Part shown: positions 53,973 to 64,000 of the stretch, one piece after another
Layout of the letters: every line of letters begins with the position of its first letter
How positions within the stretch are numbered: position 1 is the first letter of the stretch
NCBI RefSeq assembly: GCF_017161445.1
Contig: NZ_CP071060.1
Location: forward strand, 1,054,001 to 1,118,000
DNA: 64,000 nucleotides
Source: Niveibacterium microcysteis
Lineage (GTDB): Bacteria > Pseudomonadota > Gammaproteobacteria > Burkholderiales > Rhodocyclaceae
Direction: 5' to 3'
The notes under the pieces: generated by a model
The model's database searches: none
What the model was told of the DNA's origin: nothing
Seen by the model: the letters and a program-made list of their open reading frames with translations, nothing else
Position numbers and translations under genes: made by a program

Positions 53973-54139
53973 GCCCCCTCCCGCCCGAAGTCGTTCGCTC
54001 CCCTGCCGGGATTACGGCTCCCGGGGGCTGCAACTTGAATCAAAGAGATGGGCCCGCCACGGGCGGGGTCGCAAGGCGCTTCCGCCACATGGGAATGACC
54101 GCGGGTGGCTGGTTTCGCCAGCAGGGGCGCTTCAGGTGC

Positions 54140-54694
54140 TCAGCCGGACCATTCCCCTGGGCCGTAGAACACAAAACCGGGGATGCCCGCGGCCGTGATG
54201 GCGTCCTTCACCTGCTTGTGTACGACGATCGCGCTGATGTTCTCCGCCAGGCGGAACATCAGCGCGCCGCCGGTCTTTGATTCGTCGATCACCAAGCTGT
54301 GGAAGTCGGCGTCGCCCATCGGCGAAGACGACGTGCCCATCAACTGTGAAGTCGCCATGTCGGCGCAGGCGACCAGCCCGACGATGTTGAATGCCTTGTA
54401 GTCGTGACGGACTTCGCCGGTGAGCGGATTGCTGAGCGCTGCATCGAAATACTGGATGTTCGACACGCCAGCCGCTTCCAGCGCCGTGCGGACCGAGTCG
54501 TGCATGATCGGCACTGACTTCTCGTCGTACATCGCCTTCGGGTTCCCCGGGTACTTCGGGTTCAACACATACTGCAATGGTTGTTCGGCTGGTGTTTCAA
54601 CGACACGACCCAGCATCCAGCCGGGTATGCGAGGGGAGACATTGATCGGCGCAACCGGGTGTTTGCCCTCGCACACGATGACGAAGTAGTCCAT
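54140..54694 (-). CDS. Imm11/DUF1629-like immunity-type protein
   Basis: This 184-aa protein starts MDYFVIVCEGKHP. Segments INVSPRIPGWMLGRVV, SVPIMHDSVRTALEAAGVSNIQYFDA, FNIVGLVACADM and GALMFRLAENISAIVVHKQVKDAI match my recollection of the DUF1629 family (Imm11), associated with immunity to polymorphic toxins in Myxococcus and others. The frame is open to a GTG at 54802, but the ATG at 54694 gives the family-like start. No toxin gene lies next to it, so a lone or relocated immunity gene is possible. The family call was not checked by search. Confidence 0.65.
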   Translation of the reverse strand: MDYFVIVCEGKHPVAPINVSPRIPGWMLGRVVETPAEQPLQYVLNPKYPGNPKAMYDEKSVPIMHDSVRTALEAAGVSNIQYFDAALSNPLTGEVRHDYKAFNIVGLVACADMATSQLMGTSSSPMGDADFHSLVIDESKTGGALMFRLAENISAIVVHKQVKDAITAAGIPGFVFYGPGEWSG

Positions 54695-54951
54695 TGGCTG
54701 TTCCGAACCGTAAGTGGGCTTTCCGAGCCTTGCCGCCAGATCAATCGCGACGAACGCCTTTTGGACGCGACCGCTAGCGCGGGCGATTCCCTCCTGCGGC
54801 ACGACGCAAAACTCGGGCGTTGATATGCGCCCGGAGCGGCGCGCTAACGACGCGAAGCGCCATTCTGCCGCGACGTGTGGTCGTTATGTCGATCTCGGTT
54901 GGATCTCTCGCCTGCGTGACCGATCGCGCGGTCTTTCTGCAGACGAGAGCG

Positions 54952-54973
54952 CCCACAGTCCCGGCGCTGTGGG
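54952..54973 (-). terminator. Hairpin after the Sel1 gene
   Basis: CCCACAG / CTGTGGG with an 8-base loop lies 8 bases beyond the Sel1-repeat gene stop. It has no T-run. It may be a weak terminator that separates the nucleotidase-Sel1 operon from the Imm11-like gene. Confidence 0.45.
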
Positions 54974-54981
54974 TGCTGCTT

Positions 54982-55775
54982 TCAGGGCACCAGCGCGGGG
55001 TGCTTCAGTGCATGGGCGGTTTCGAGGCTGAAATGCCGTGCCTGCATTTCGTCCTTCGGAAGGCCGAGTTCGCCGTTGCGATAGGCCATGGCCAGTGTCT
55101 GGATGGCTTCCGGCAGTTCGAGTTCGGCCGCTTCTTCGTAGAGCTCGCGCGCACGCCGCTCGTCGCGTGGTACGCCGTCGCCATCGCGGTAGGCGTTGGC
55201 GAGCATGAACATCGCGGCGGGTGATTGTTTTGCCGCTGCGAGGGCAAACCAGCGTGCGGCGGCCGCGCGGTTTTCGCGCACCCCGTAGCCGCTGCGCAGC
55301 ATCAGGCCAAGGTAGTAGGCCGCGCCCGCATGGCCTTGCGCGCCGGCCGCCGCAAAGTGGCGATAGGCCGAGGGGTAGTCGCGTTCGACGTAGGGCGAGC
55401 CGAGGAATTGCAACTTGCCGAGCGCCATGTGGGCATCGGCATCACCCTGGCTCGCCGCCTTCTCCAGCCATGCGATGCCCTCGGCGCTATCGCGGGTGTT
55501 GTTGCGCGCCAGAAGGGCTTCGCCCAATGCGCGCTGAGACATCGCGGCGTCGCGCGGCGCGGCCAGCAAGCGGAGCCGTTGCAAGGCATCGTCGTCGCGC
55601 CCGGCGCCCGCTTGCTGGGCGAGGGCTTCGATCGCTGCGGGCGCTGGCGTGCGCGCGGCATGATGGGTCCATGCCGCGCCGAGCAGCCCCGCAAGCGCGG
55701 CGGCCAACGCCACGCCTGCGAGCGCCTTGAGCACGCCGGGCCGGGCACGGAGCTGATCCGTCACGGCCGCGGCGG

Positions 55776-55779
<4 letters not shown>
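54982..55779 (-). CDS. Membrane-anchored Sel1-repeat protein
   Basis: This is a 265-aa protein with an N-terminal anchor (GVLKALAGVALAAALAGLLGAAW, residues about 15-37) and at least four Sel1-like repeats (AEGIAWLEKAASQGDADAHMALGKLQFLG, PSAYRHFAAAGAQGHAGAAYYLGLMLRSG, AAAARWFALAAAKQSPAAMFMLANAYRDG, RRARELYEEAAELELPEAIQTLAMAYRNG). Such solenoids bind partner proteins, here on the periplasmic side. The start overlaps the stop of the upstream nucleotidase gene as ATGA, so the two are cotranslated. It may assist or localise that enzyme. Confidence 0.88.
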
Positions 55780-57827
<2,048 letters not shown>

Positions 57828-57996
57828 CGGTGTCACCTTGTGAGTGAAAACCGGCAAGCCTGCGCAGTGTCCATGTCAGGGGCGTTAAGGCTTTGTGGCG
57901 TTTCTGTCTCGGCGCCTGTTGGCGCGGTGAAAAGCCGGGCTCGATCGGGCTGCCGTGGCTGGAGTAAGCTGGATGCTCGTTATGGGGGATATCGCC

Positions 57997-58644
57997 ATGC
58001 TTCGCTTGAATTCACGGCTTCTTGCGCTGCCGAGCGCAGGCGCGGCTCTGCTGGTCGGGCTCGGCGCCCTGGGCGGTTGCGCCAGCACCAAAATCAATTC
58101 CCAGTGGGTGGACCCGGCCTTGTCCGGCGCGCCGCTCCGCGGTGCCAAGGTGCTGGTGGTGTGCCAGGCCGTTGAGCTGTCGATCCAGCGTTTGTGCCAG
58201 GAGCAGATTGCCGCGCAGCTCGGGCGCTTCGGCGCGCGCGCAGTGGCGGGGTCGGGGGTTGGGCCCGAAGTTGCTGACCGCGCTGCCGCCGCGGCGCAGC
58301 AGTTGCCGGCAGCGAAGGCGGCGGGTGCGAGTGCGCTGTGGTTCGCAGCGGTGGCGCCGGACGCCTCCTACGTGGCGCCTGGGCCTTCAATCAGTTTTGG
58401 CTTCGGCGGCGGCAGTTGGGGGGGCGGCGGCGGCGGTGGCGCTGGCGTCGGCATTTCGATGCCGGTGGGCGGCAGCAGCGTGAGTACCGCTTACGGCGCC
58501 GAGAGCGCGCTGCTGAATGTGGCGGACGGTCGCGTGTTGTGGTCCGCGAAGGCGGTGGCGCCACCTTCCGAACAGGTCAATCAGCAACTCGCCGATCTCG
58601 CCAAGGTGCTGGCCGAAGCGGCACAGAAGGCCAATCTGTTCTGA
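57997..58644 (+). CDS. Glycine-rich lipoprotein, DUF4136-like
   Basis: This is a 215-aa protein with a lipoprotein signal (LPSAGAALLVGLGALGGCAS, lipobox LGGC). KINSQWVDPALSGAPLRGAKVLVV resembles the start of DUF4136-type outer-membrane lipoproteins. The middle contains a glycine-rich loop (FGFGGGSWGGGGGGG). SALLNVADGRVLWSAKAVAPP follows, consistent with a small envelope protein. The ATG at 57997 has GGGGGA 7 bases before it. The function is unknown. Confidence 0.75.
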   Translation: MLRLNSRLLALPSAGAALLVGLGALGGCASTKINSQWVDPALSGAPLRGAKVLVVCQAVELSIQRLCQEQIAAQLGRFGARAVAGSGVGPEVADRAAAAAQQLPAAKAAGASALWFAAVAPDASYVAPGPSISFGFGGGSWGGGGGGGAGVGISMPVGGSSVSTAYGAESALLNVADGRVLWSAKAVAPPSEQVNQQLADLAKVLAEAAQKANLF

Positions 58645-58770
58645 GAGCCTGAGCGTATTTCTGCTGCGCGACTCAATCTCGAAGCTGCGATGCTCGCCGT
58701 ACCACTTGTACGGCTGCGCTTCTCTCTTCGACCTTGAGCCGCTCGCGACGAAATCCTTCTCAGGCTCTGA
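58642..58770. repeat. Long imperfect palindromic element (about 129 bases)
   Basis: The element begins in the lipoprotein stop codon. The outer arms AGAGCCTGAG (58644-58653) and CTCAGGCTCT (58759-58768) are perfect inverted repeats. The exact centre is CCGTAC-cactt-GTACGG (58697-58713). Between them the arms pair imperfectly (for example CGCGA, CTCAA and TCGAAG-type blocks on both sides). It may fold as one long hairpin between convergent genes. It could be a terminator, an mRNA stabiliser or a dispersed non-autonomous repeat. Confidence 0.75.
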
Positions 58771-58836
58771 GTCGGGCGCCTAGCGCACAAGGGGCACAGG
58801 GCTGGATCGGGCCGCGCCGGTACGGGGCCAGGCGGT

Positions 58837-59970
58837 TCACTTGTTCGCCGCAGCCAACTGCCACAGCGTTGTGACTTCCTGCGCGCGGGCGGCGTGCAGC
58901 GGGTCGTCGGCGTCGGCGGCCTTGCCGTGGCGCGGGCGAATCGTCTCGCGGCCGACCACCTTCAAGCCGGCTTGCTCGATCCACTCGGTCAGTTGCTCCC
59001 GCGTGCGCAGGCCCAGGTGCTCGGCCAGGTCTGACAGGATCAGCCAGCCTTCGCCCTTCGGCTCGAGGTGCGCGGCCAGCCCGGCAAGAAAGCCCTTGAG
59101 CATGCGGCTGTCGGGGTCATACACCGCGTGTTCGATCGGCGAGCTGGGTTTGGCCGGCACCCAGGGCGGGTTGCACACGATCAGCGGCGAACGGCCTTGC
59201 GGGAAGAGATCCGCTTTCACGACCTCGACACGGTTGGCGAAGCCCAGGCGCTGCATGTTCTCCTTTGCGCAGGCGATGGCGCGCGGGTCCTGCTCGGTGG
59301 CGACGATGCGCTTGACGCCGCGCTTGGCCAGCATCGCCGCGATCACCCCGGTGCCGGTGCCGATGTCAAAGGCCAGCGATTCGGCCGCAGCGGGCAGTGC
59401 GGTGCGTGCGACCAGATCGACATACTCGCCACGCACCGGCGAGAACACGCCGTAGTACGGGTGGATGCGCGAACCGAGCGCAGGGATCTCGACCCCTTTC
59501 TTGCGCCATTCGTGCGCGCCGATCAGGCCAAGCAACTCGCGCAGCGATGCGACATAGGCTTCATCGGCCGCGCCGTAGGCTTCGAGGCAGGCGTCGTGCA
59601 CATCCGGTGCGCGGCGCAGTGGAATCATGTGGCCGGCATCGAAGGGGATCAGCAGCATGCCCAGCGTGCGGGCGCGCTGGGCCTGGGCCATGCGGTGCAG
59701 GTTGAAGGCCTCGGTCGGCGTGTTGCCGGTTTTCGCCTTCTTGCGGTCAGCGCGGCGCGCCATTGCCTGCAGCAGCAGGCGGGCGTTCTGGAAGTCGCCG
59801 CGGTAAAGCAGCGCCGTGCCTTCGCACGCGAGCTTGTAGGCGGTGTCGGCGTTCGTGGTGTCGTCGGCGATCACCACGCGCTTCGGGGGTGCAACGCCAG
59901 CCTCGGAGCGCCAGCGTGTGCTGCGCGCCGCATCGGCTTCGGTCCATTCGATCAGGGGAAAGTCGCTCAC
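58837..59970 (-). CDS. Class I SAM methyltransferase, small-domain type with NPPW
   Basis: This is a 377-aa protein. The C-terminal half is a methyltransferase: LAFDIGTGTGVIAAMLAKRGVKRIVATEQDPRA (SAM site) and VCNPPWVPAKP, the NPPY/W motif seen in enzymes that methylate amide or exocyclic nitrogens (PrmC, RsmC, RlmG types). The N-terminal about 170 residues are helical and not recognised; they could be a substrate-recognition domain. The GTG at 59970 gives VSDFPLIEW with AGG upstream; the longer frame to 60069 is less likely. The substrate is unknown. Confidence 0.82.
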   Translation of the reverse strand: MSDFPLIEWTEADAARSTRWRSEAGVAPPKRVVIADDTTNADTAYKLACEGTALLYRGDFQNARLLLQAMARRADRKKAKTGNTPTEAFNLHRMAQAQRARTLGMLLIPFDAGHMIPLRRAPDVHDACLEAYGAADEAYVASLRELLGLIGAHEWRKKGVEIPALGSRIHPYYGVFSPVRGEYVDLVARTALPAAAESLAFDIGTGTGVIAAMLAKRGVKRIVATEQDPRAIACAKENMQRLGFANRVEVVKADLFPQGRSPLIVCNPPWVPAKPSSPIEHAVYDPDSRMLKGFLAGLAAHLEPKGEGWLILSDLAEHLGLRTREQLTEWIEQAGLKVVGRETIRPRHGKAADADDPLHAARAQEVTTLWQLAAANK

Positions 59971-60096
59971 TGGGCTACCTGTGTAATGTAGGGCGGGGTC
60001 CGCGTAACGCGGACCAAGGGCCGAAGGATAGTCCCTTGTGCGTGCGAGCGGGGCTGTGCCAGCCGGCAAGCGGCAGGGTTGTTGATCCTGCGCGGC

Positions 60097-60537
60097 TCAG
60101 GCGTTCGGCCAGTCGTCGTGCCGCGCACGGCGCTCGGCGCGGTAATTGGTGATCTCCAGCCGGATGCCGTCCGGGTCGCTGAAGAAGGTGGCCCAGTAGT
60201 CCGGCGCATAGCCCGGATGCAAGGCCGCCTCGCTAGCGTCGATGCCCGCTGCGCGCAATTCGCGGCTGGCGGCGATCACGTCGTCGATCGACTCAACCCG
60301 CAAGCACACATGGTGCAGGCCGGGGGCGTACGCGTCGTGCGCTGCGGCGCTGCGCGCTGGCCTGATGACCAAGCCGAAGTGGCGGTTGTAGTACTGCACA
60401 TGCGGTTCGCCATGCAGCGCAAACGTGTTCTTGCGGAAGCCGAGTACGCCCAGCATTGCGCGGTCGTAGAACGCCTCGGCACGCGCCAGGTCGGAAACGC
60501 TCAGGTAAAGATGGTCGAAGCCGGTGATTTCGGGCAT
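60097..60537 (-). CDS. VOC/glyoxalase-family protein
   Basis: This is a 146-aa vicinal-oxygen-chelate protein. Motifs are [37 protein letters not shown] and [16 protein letters not shown]. The His and Glu positions (FDHLYL, LHHVCL, RLEI) are consistent with a metal site, as in glyoxalase, dioxygenase or fosfomycin-resistance-type enzymes; the actual substrate is not evident. GGAG 8 bases before supports the ATG at 60537. The long upstream frame (to 60747) is rejected. Confidence 0.88.
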   Translation of the reverse strand: MPEITGFDHLYLSVSDLARAEAFYDRAMLGVLGFRKNTFALHGEPHVQYYNRHFGLVIRPARSAAAHDAYAPGLHHVCLRVESIDDVIAASRELRAAGIDASEAALHPGYAPDYWATFFSDPDGIRLEITNYRAERRARHDDWPNA

Positions 60538-60755
60538 CGATCGCGCTCCACGGTAATCGGCAGGCGGCCAGTGTGGCGTGCGCATTTCCGCCCGGCAAGT
60601 TATGTGCGCCGAAAACCATGTGCCGTGAAGGGGTAAAATGCGCCCCCTTTGTGCAAACGCGATGCCGTTTGATGCCCTTCCGACTCCGCGCGCAGGGCTG
60701 GGCATGTCGCGTTTTCCGATCCAAGTCGCGGTTTTCAATCCATACAAGGTTCAAC

Positions 60756-61097
60756 GTGAGCACGCTGCCCAATTGTCCGCAATGCAAATCCGAATTCACC
60801 TACGAGGACAACGGGATGTTCATCTGCCCCGAGTGCGCTCACGAATGGTCGGCCACCGCGCCGGCCGAGGCTGCCGAAGAGGCGCGCGTGATCAAGGATG
60901 CCAACGGTAACGTGCTGCAGGACGGGGATTCGGTCACCGTGATCAAGGACCTGAAGGTCAAGGGTTCCTCGCTGGTGGTGAAGGTCGGCACCAAGGTCAA
61001 GAACATCCGTCTGGTCGATGGCGATCACGATATCGACTGCAAGATCGACGGCATCGGCCAGATGTCGCTGAAGTCGGAGTTCGTGCGCAAGGCTTGA
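60756..61097 (+). CDS. yjdM: Zinc-ribbon protein YjdM (PhnA family)
   Basis: This is a 113-aa protein with the family start [30 protein letters not shown], two CPxC pairs forming a zinc ribbon. A C-terminal SH3-like PhnA domain follows ([38 protein letters not shown]). It is known as PhnA or alkylphosphonate utilization protein, though a role in phosphonate breakdown is not established. The GTG at 60756 follows AAGG. A TAAAAT -10-like hexamer lies upstream near 60634. It is divergent from the VOC gene. Confidence 0.93.
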   Translation: MSTLPNCPQCKSEFTYEDNGMFICPECAHEWSATAPAEAAEEARVIKDANGNVLQDGDSVTVIKDLKVKGSSLVVKVGTKVKNIRLVDGDHDIDCKIDGIGQMSLKSEFVRKA

Positions 61098-61191
61098 GCC
61101 GGAGTCGCCGCCCGGCGCTGCGCGTGTGTGGCGCGGGCGAGCGAGGGTTTGCCGGTTTGCGGTAGGGTGGACGCTTCGGTGCCGCGGCACC

Positions 61192-62925
61192 GTGACGCAG
61201 GGGCAAGGTTTGGAATCCTCGTTCAAGGTGCTCGGCTGGCTGCGCGACTATCGCCGCGCCGACTTGTGGGATGACGTCGTTGCCAGCGCAACGCTGGTGA
61301 TGTTTCTCGTGCCGCAGGGCCTGGCCTATGCGCTGCTGGCCGGGCTTTCGCCACAGGCTGGTCTGTACGCGAGCATCCTGCCGGTGATCTGCTACGCGAT
61401 CGTCGGCAGCAGTGCGGCCTTGTCGGTTGGCCCCGCCGCGCTGCCTTCGTTGATGACCGCTGCGGTGCTCGCCGGGCTGTCGCAGGTCGCGCCCTCGCAG
61501 TACCCGATGCTGGCCGCCGCGCTGGCGCTGTTTTCGGGCTTGCTGCGTGTGGTGTTCGGCGGCTTGCGGTTCGGTTTTGTCGCGAACTACCTGTCGTCCC
61601 CGGTGGTCGGTGGTTTCGTGACCGGCTCGGCGCTCCTGATCCTGCTGACGCAGGTGCCCAACCTGATCGGCATCGAGAGCCATGCGGCGGACGCGCAGTC
61701 GATGCTGGCGCGGGTGTGGGCGGTGCGGCATGAGTTGAGCTGGGCGTCGCCAGCGCTTTCGGTGGCGACTTTGCTCGCGCTGTTCGCGTGCCGCGCATGG
61801 CTCGCCAAGGGCTTGCGGCGCATCGGGTTGGCCGCGCGTGCGGCGGACCTTTTCGGCAAGGCGGCACCCTTGTTCGTCATCACCGTGGCTGCCGCCGCGG
61901 TGCATGCGCTGGGGCTGCCGGTCAAACTGGTCGGTGCGCTGCCGCAAGGCCTGCCACCGCTGACGTGGCCGATGCCGCAAATCGGCCTGCTGATCGACCT
62001 GATGCCGGCGATCGCGGCGATTGCACTGATCGGTTTCATCGATAGCTATTCCATTGCGCAGGTGCTGGCGCTCAAGCGGCGCGAAACCGTCAATCCGAAC
62101 CGTGAGCTGGTTGCGCTGGGCCTCGCCAACATGGCGGCCGGCGTGACTGGCGGGTTCCCGGTGTCGGCGAGTTTCAGCCGATCTGCCGCGAATGAGCTTG
62201 CCGGCGCTCGCACACAACTGGCCGGCGTGCTCGCGGCGCTCTGGATGCTGGTGATCCTGGCCGCGGCGGCGGGGCTGTTTGCGCTGCTGCCACTCGCGAC
62301 CCTGTCCTGCACCATCGTTGTGGCGGTGATCCAGTTGATTGATCTGTCGGTCCTGCGGCTGGCCTGGCGTTATGAGCGTGGCGACGCGTGGATCTTTCTC
62401 GCGACGGCCGCCGCTGTGCTGGTGGCAGGTGTTGTTGACGCGGTGCTGCTGGGTGTCGGCCTGTCGTTGGCGCATTTCGTGTGGCGGACCAGCTCACCAC
62501 ACTTGGCCGAGGTGGGCCGCGTGCCGGGCAGCGAGCACTACCGCAACCGACTGCGCCATGCGGTTGAGATGCAGCCGGGCGTGCTCGCGATACGGGTCGA
62601 TGAGAGCCTTTACTTCGCCAACATCCGGTTTGTCAGCGATGCGATTGTCGGCATGCTGCGCCAGCGCCCGGATACGCGCAGCGTGCTGCTCGTGTTGTCG
62701 GCGGTGAACGCCATAGATGTGTCGGCCCTGCAGGGGCTGCGTGACTTGAACCGCGGTCTCTCTGAGCAGGGCGTCGCCCTCCATCTGGCGGAGGTGAAGG
62801 GCCCGGTGATGGATCGCCTGCGCCAAAGTGGCTTTCTCGCGGAGCTGAGCGGCGCGGTGCATCTTTCCACCCACTCGGCCATGCGCTTGATCGGCACGCC
62901 GGCGGAACCCGACTACGTCATCTGA
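61192..62925 (+). CDS. SulP-family anion transporter with STAS domain
   Basis: This is a 577-aa SLC26/SulP permease, likely for sulfate, bicarbonate or another anion. It has about 10-12 predicted membrane helices between residues 28 and 420. Family motifs include ATLVMFLVPQGLAYALLAGLSPQAGLYASILPVICYAIVGSS and GGFPVSASFSRSAANELAGARTQLAG. A C-terminal cytoplasmic STAS domain follows (about 440-570: PGVLAIRVDESLYFANIRFV, VLLVLSAVNAIDVSALQGLRDL). Starts at GTG 61192 and TTG 61210 are both possible; AGGGG lies 6 bases before the TTG. No carbonic anhydrase or CysB-type gene adjoins it. Confidence 0.92.
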   Translation: MTQGQGLESSFKVLGWLRDYRRADLWDDVVASATLVMFLVPQGLAYALLAGLSPQAGLYASILPVICYAIVGSSAALSVGPAALPSLMTAAVLAGLSQVAPSQYPMLAAALALFSGLLRVVFGGLRFGFVANYLSSPVVGGFVTGSALLILLTQVPNLIGIESHAADAQSMLARVWAVRHELSWASPALSVATLLALFACRAWLAKGLRRIGLAARAADLFGKAAPLFVITVAAAAVHALGLPVKLVGALPQGLPPLTWPMPQIGLLIDLMPAIAAIALIGFIDSYSIAQVLALKRRETVNPNRELVALGLANMAAGVTGGFPVSASFSRSAANELAGARTQLAGVLAALWMLVILAAAAGLFALLPLATLSCTIVVAVIQLIDLSVLRLAWRYERGDAWIFLATAAAVLVAGVVDAVLLGVGLSLAHFVWRTSSPHLAEVGRVPGSEHYRNRLRHAVEMQPGVLAIRVDESLYFANIRFVSDAIVGMLRQRPDTRSVLLVLSAVNAIDVSALQGLRDLNRGLSEQGVALHLAEVKGPVMDRLRQSGFLAELSGAVHLSTHSAMRLIGTPAEPDYVI

Positions 62926-62937
62926 TCCGTACTCGGA

Positions 62938-63747
62938 TCAAGTGCCGCGCGGATCACCGGGCAGGTAGTGCCCGGTCACTTTCTTGTAGGCCTCCGAGGT
63001 GCGCTTGCCGGCTTCGCCGTCCACCTTCACGAATACGCCGGGAAAGGTGTTGAGCCATTGCTGCAGGGCTTCGGCACGCTTGAGCTCGGCGGGGTCGGTC
63101 GGTTTTTCGGTGGTGTAGCGCACGATCAGTGGCTCGGCATCGGCTGCGGGGGCGGGCTGGTCGTGAAAATCGACGAGGCCACTCTCCGCCATGCGGCGTA
63201 ACAGCACCGCTGCGCCGCACTGGCGTGACACGGCGGTGTCGGACCAGGTGCCGTCGGCAACATACTTGCCGCTGCTGTAATGCTGCGAATAGCACCACAG
63301 GTAGGGCGAAAGAACATGCGGGTGGCTCAGGCGATAGCCCCATCCGTTGTAGCGTTCGAGCTGGTACAGCGTACCGGCGAGGCTCCAGTCGGTACTGGCG
63401 CCAAGCCCCTTTAGCGTGAGCGCGTCGATCGCGCTCTCCTCCCAGGTGAAGGGCGCTTGCCCGGTCTTCGGCCGGCCAGCGGGTACCTGCACGGTTCGCG
63501 CGGTGAGCGGGTCGCCGTTGTGCAAATGGCGGTCGAATCGTCCGCTGGCCTCCATGTTGTGCACCACGGCGATGAACCCCCATGGAATACCCGTTGCTTC
63601 GGCCACCGCCGTGTGGCGATCGCGATCGCCATTGATGCGGCGGACGCTCGCCTCGACTTCGCCTGCCCGTTCCGGGCGGATGATCACGCTGTTGAACAGC
63701 GTGTCGTACTCGCGCCGCAATGCATCGGTGAGCGTGACGTTCGGCAT
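62938..63747 (-). CDS. Lysozyme-like protein with peptidoglycan-binding-type C terminus
   Basis: This is a 269-aa protein of a little-studied family with the segments WGFIAVVHNMEASGRFDRHLHNGDPLT, FTWEESAIDALTLKG, WSLAGTLYQLERYNGWGYR and SPYLWCYSQHYSSGKYVADGTW. VHNMEAS would supply the glutamate of a lysozyme-like fold. The C-terminal stretch LQQWLNTFPGVFVKVDGEAGKRTSEAYKKVTG is peptidoglycan-binding-like. I infer a cell-wall lytic or binding function. There is no signal peptide. AAGGAGG 6 bases upstream fixes the ATG at 63747. No phage genes surround it. Confidence 0.75.
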   Translation of the reverse strand: MPNVTLTDALRREYDTLFNSVIIRPERAGEVEASVRRINGDRDRHTAVAEATGIPWGFIAVVHNMEASGRFDRHLHNGDPLTARTVQVPAGRPKTGQAPFTWEESAIDALTLKGLGASTDWSLAGTLYQLERYNGWGYRLSHPHVLSPYLWCYSQHYSSGKYVADGTWSDTAVSRQCGAAVLLRRMAESGLVDFHDQPAPAADAEPLIVRYTTEKPTDPAELKRAEALQQWLNTFPGVFVKVDGEAGKRTSEAYKKVTGHYLPGDPRGT

Positions 63748-64000
63748 GGCGGGCCTCCTTCGCTGTGGGGCGTGGTCCTCAACTGAAGGCATAGACTGGC
63801 CGCGCGGCTAGCGCAATCACGGCATGCAGTCTTACGTGCAGCAGTCCGTCGATTGCGGCTACCACAGTGCGTCGGCGGCCGCTATGACATCTGCCAACTT
63901 GAAGTTCACGCGCGCGGCGCCTTTAATCAGGATCAAACGCCTTTGCAGGCAGCCTCAAGCACTTTCGTCACCAGCCGTATGCCAGTCCGATGTCGGAATT
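63748..64000. other. Window end, no gene recognised
   Basis: The last about 250 bases contain no ORF that I can support. They are the 5' flank of the leftward lysozyme-like gene and whatever lies beyond the window. Confidence 0.5.

Noticed and set aside
60997-62475. Minus-strand 492-codon frame opposite the SulP gene
   Set aside because: It is Arg/Gln/His-rich shadow sequence. The plus strand has clear SulP motifs.
62938-63747. Prophage endolysin
   Set aside because: No holin, spanin, tail or other phage genes surround it, and the flanking genes are chromosomal.

Overview
The window is about 65% GC, densely packed, and reads as chromosome from a betaproteobacterium, most likely of the Rhodocyclales. 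The petABC-sspA-sspB order, the MaeB-type malic enzyme and the GcdR-type LysR next to gcdH all fit that group. No phage, transposase, CRISPR or rRNA was seen. The species-level placement is inference; only genome-wide comparison would settle it.

Region 1 (1-10.6 kb) is an anaerobic, formate and hydrogen related block. hypA-hypB-hypF (NiFe-hydrogenase maturation) run leftwards. A divergent set runs rightwards: a HydN-like 4Fe-4S protein, a formate dehydrogenase H-like catalytic subunit carrying Cys where the Escherichia coli enzyme has Sec, and FdhD. A large adhE follows. Promoter-like elements with FNR/Anr geometry lie before both hydN and adhE, and a sigma54-like element also lies before hydN. 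No hydrogenase structural gene is in the window; it may lie to the left, next to the rest of the hyp genes.

Region 2 (10.6-29.8 kb) is mostly core metabolism and housekeeping: an alpha/beta hydrolase, an orphan ParA-type ATPase, a LivK-type binding protein, MaeB, a quinone oxidoreductase, a LysR/CoA-transferase pair, the cytochrome bc1 operon petABC, sspA, sspB, a chemoreceptor, a solute-binding protein, tRNA-Arg(CCT), and an MFS transporter with an exported peroxiredoxin.

Region 3 (29.8-33.5 kb) is a compact gene set of a glutamine-synthetase-like ligase, an unusual HemL-like class III aminotransferase and a GntR/FCD regulator. Repeats of the TTTGATCAAA type lie upstream. This is the best candidate in the window for an undescribed catabolic pathway, probably for an amine or amino compound.

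Region 4 (33.5-44.5 kb) holds membrane and envelope genes: a zinc-ribbon/DUF805/glutaredoxin fusion, a rhomboid protease with a TPR tail, a convergent membrane/TPR protein, an MsbA-like ABC exporter, a GH1 enzyme with 6-phospho-beta-glucosidase hallmarks beside a LysR gene, and a PAP2 phosphatase lipoprotein carrying an autotransporter-type repeat.

Region 5 (44.5-64 kb) is mixed. It contains an accessory patch (YciI-like, GIY-YIG-like, methyltransferase), a glutaryl-CoA module (CoA-transferase, gcdH, divergent LysR), a zinc-ribbon membrane protein, a two-gene PAS plus CZB chemoreceptor system, an orphan Imm11/DUF1629-like protein, a nucleotidase-Sel1 operon, a glycine-rich lipoprotein followed by a long palindromic element, a methyltransferase, a VOC protein, a YjdM/PhnA zinc-ribbon protein, a SulP transporter and a lysozyme-like protein.

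All functions were assigned by reading motifs and from knowledge of the families. No database search was run.
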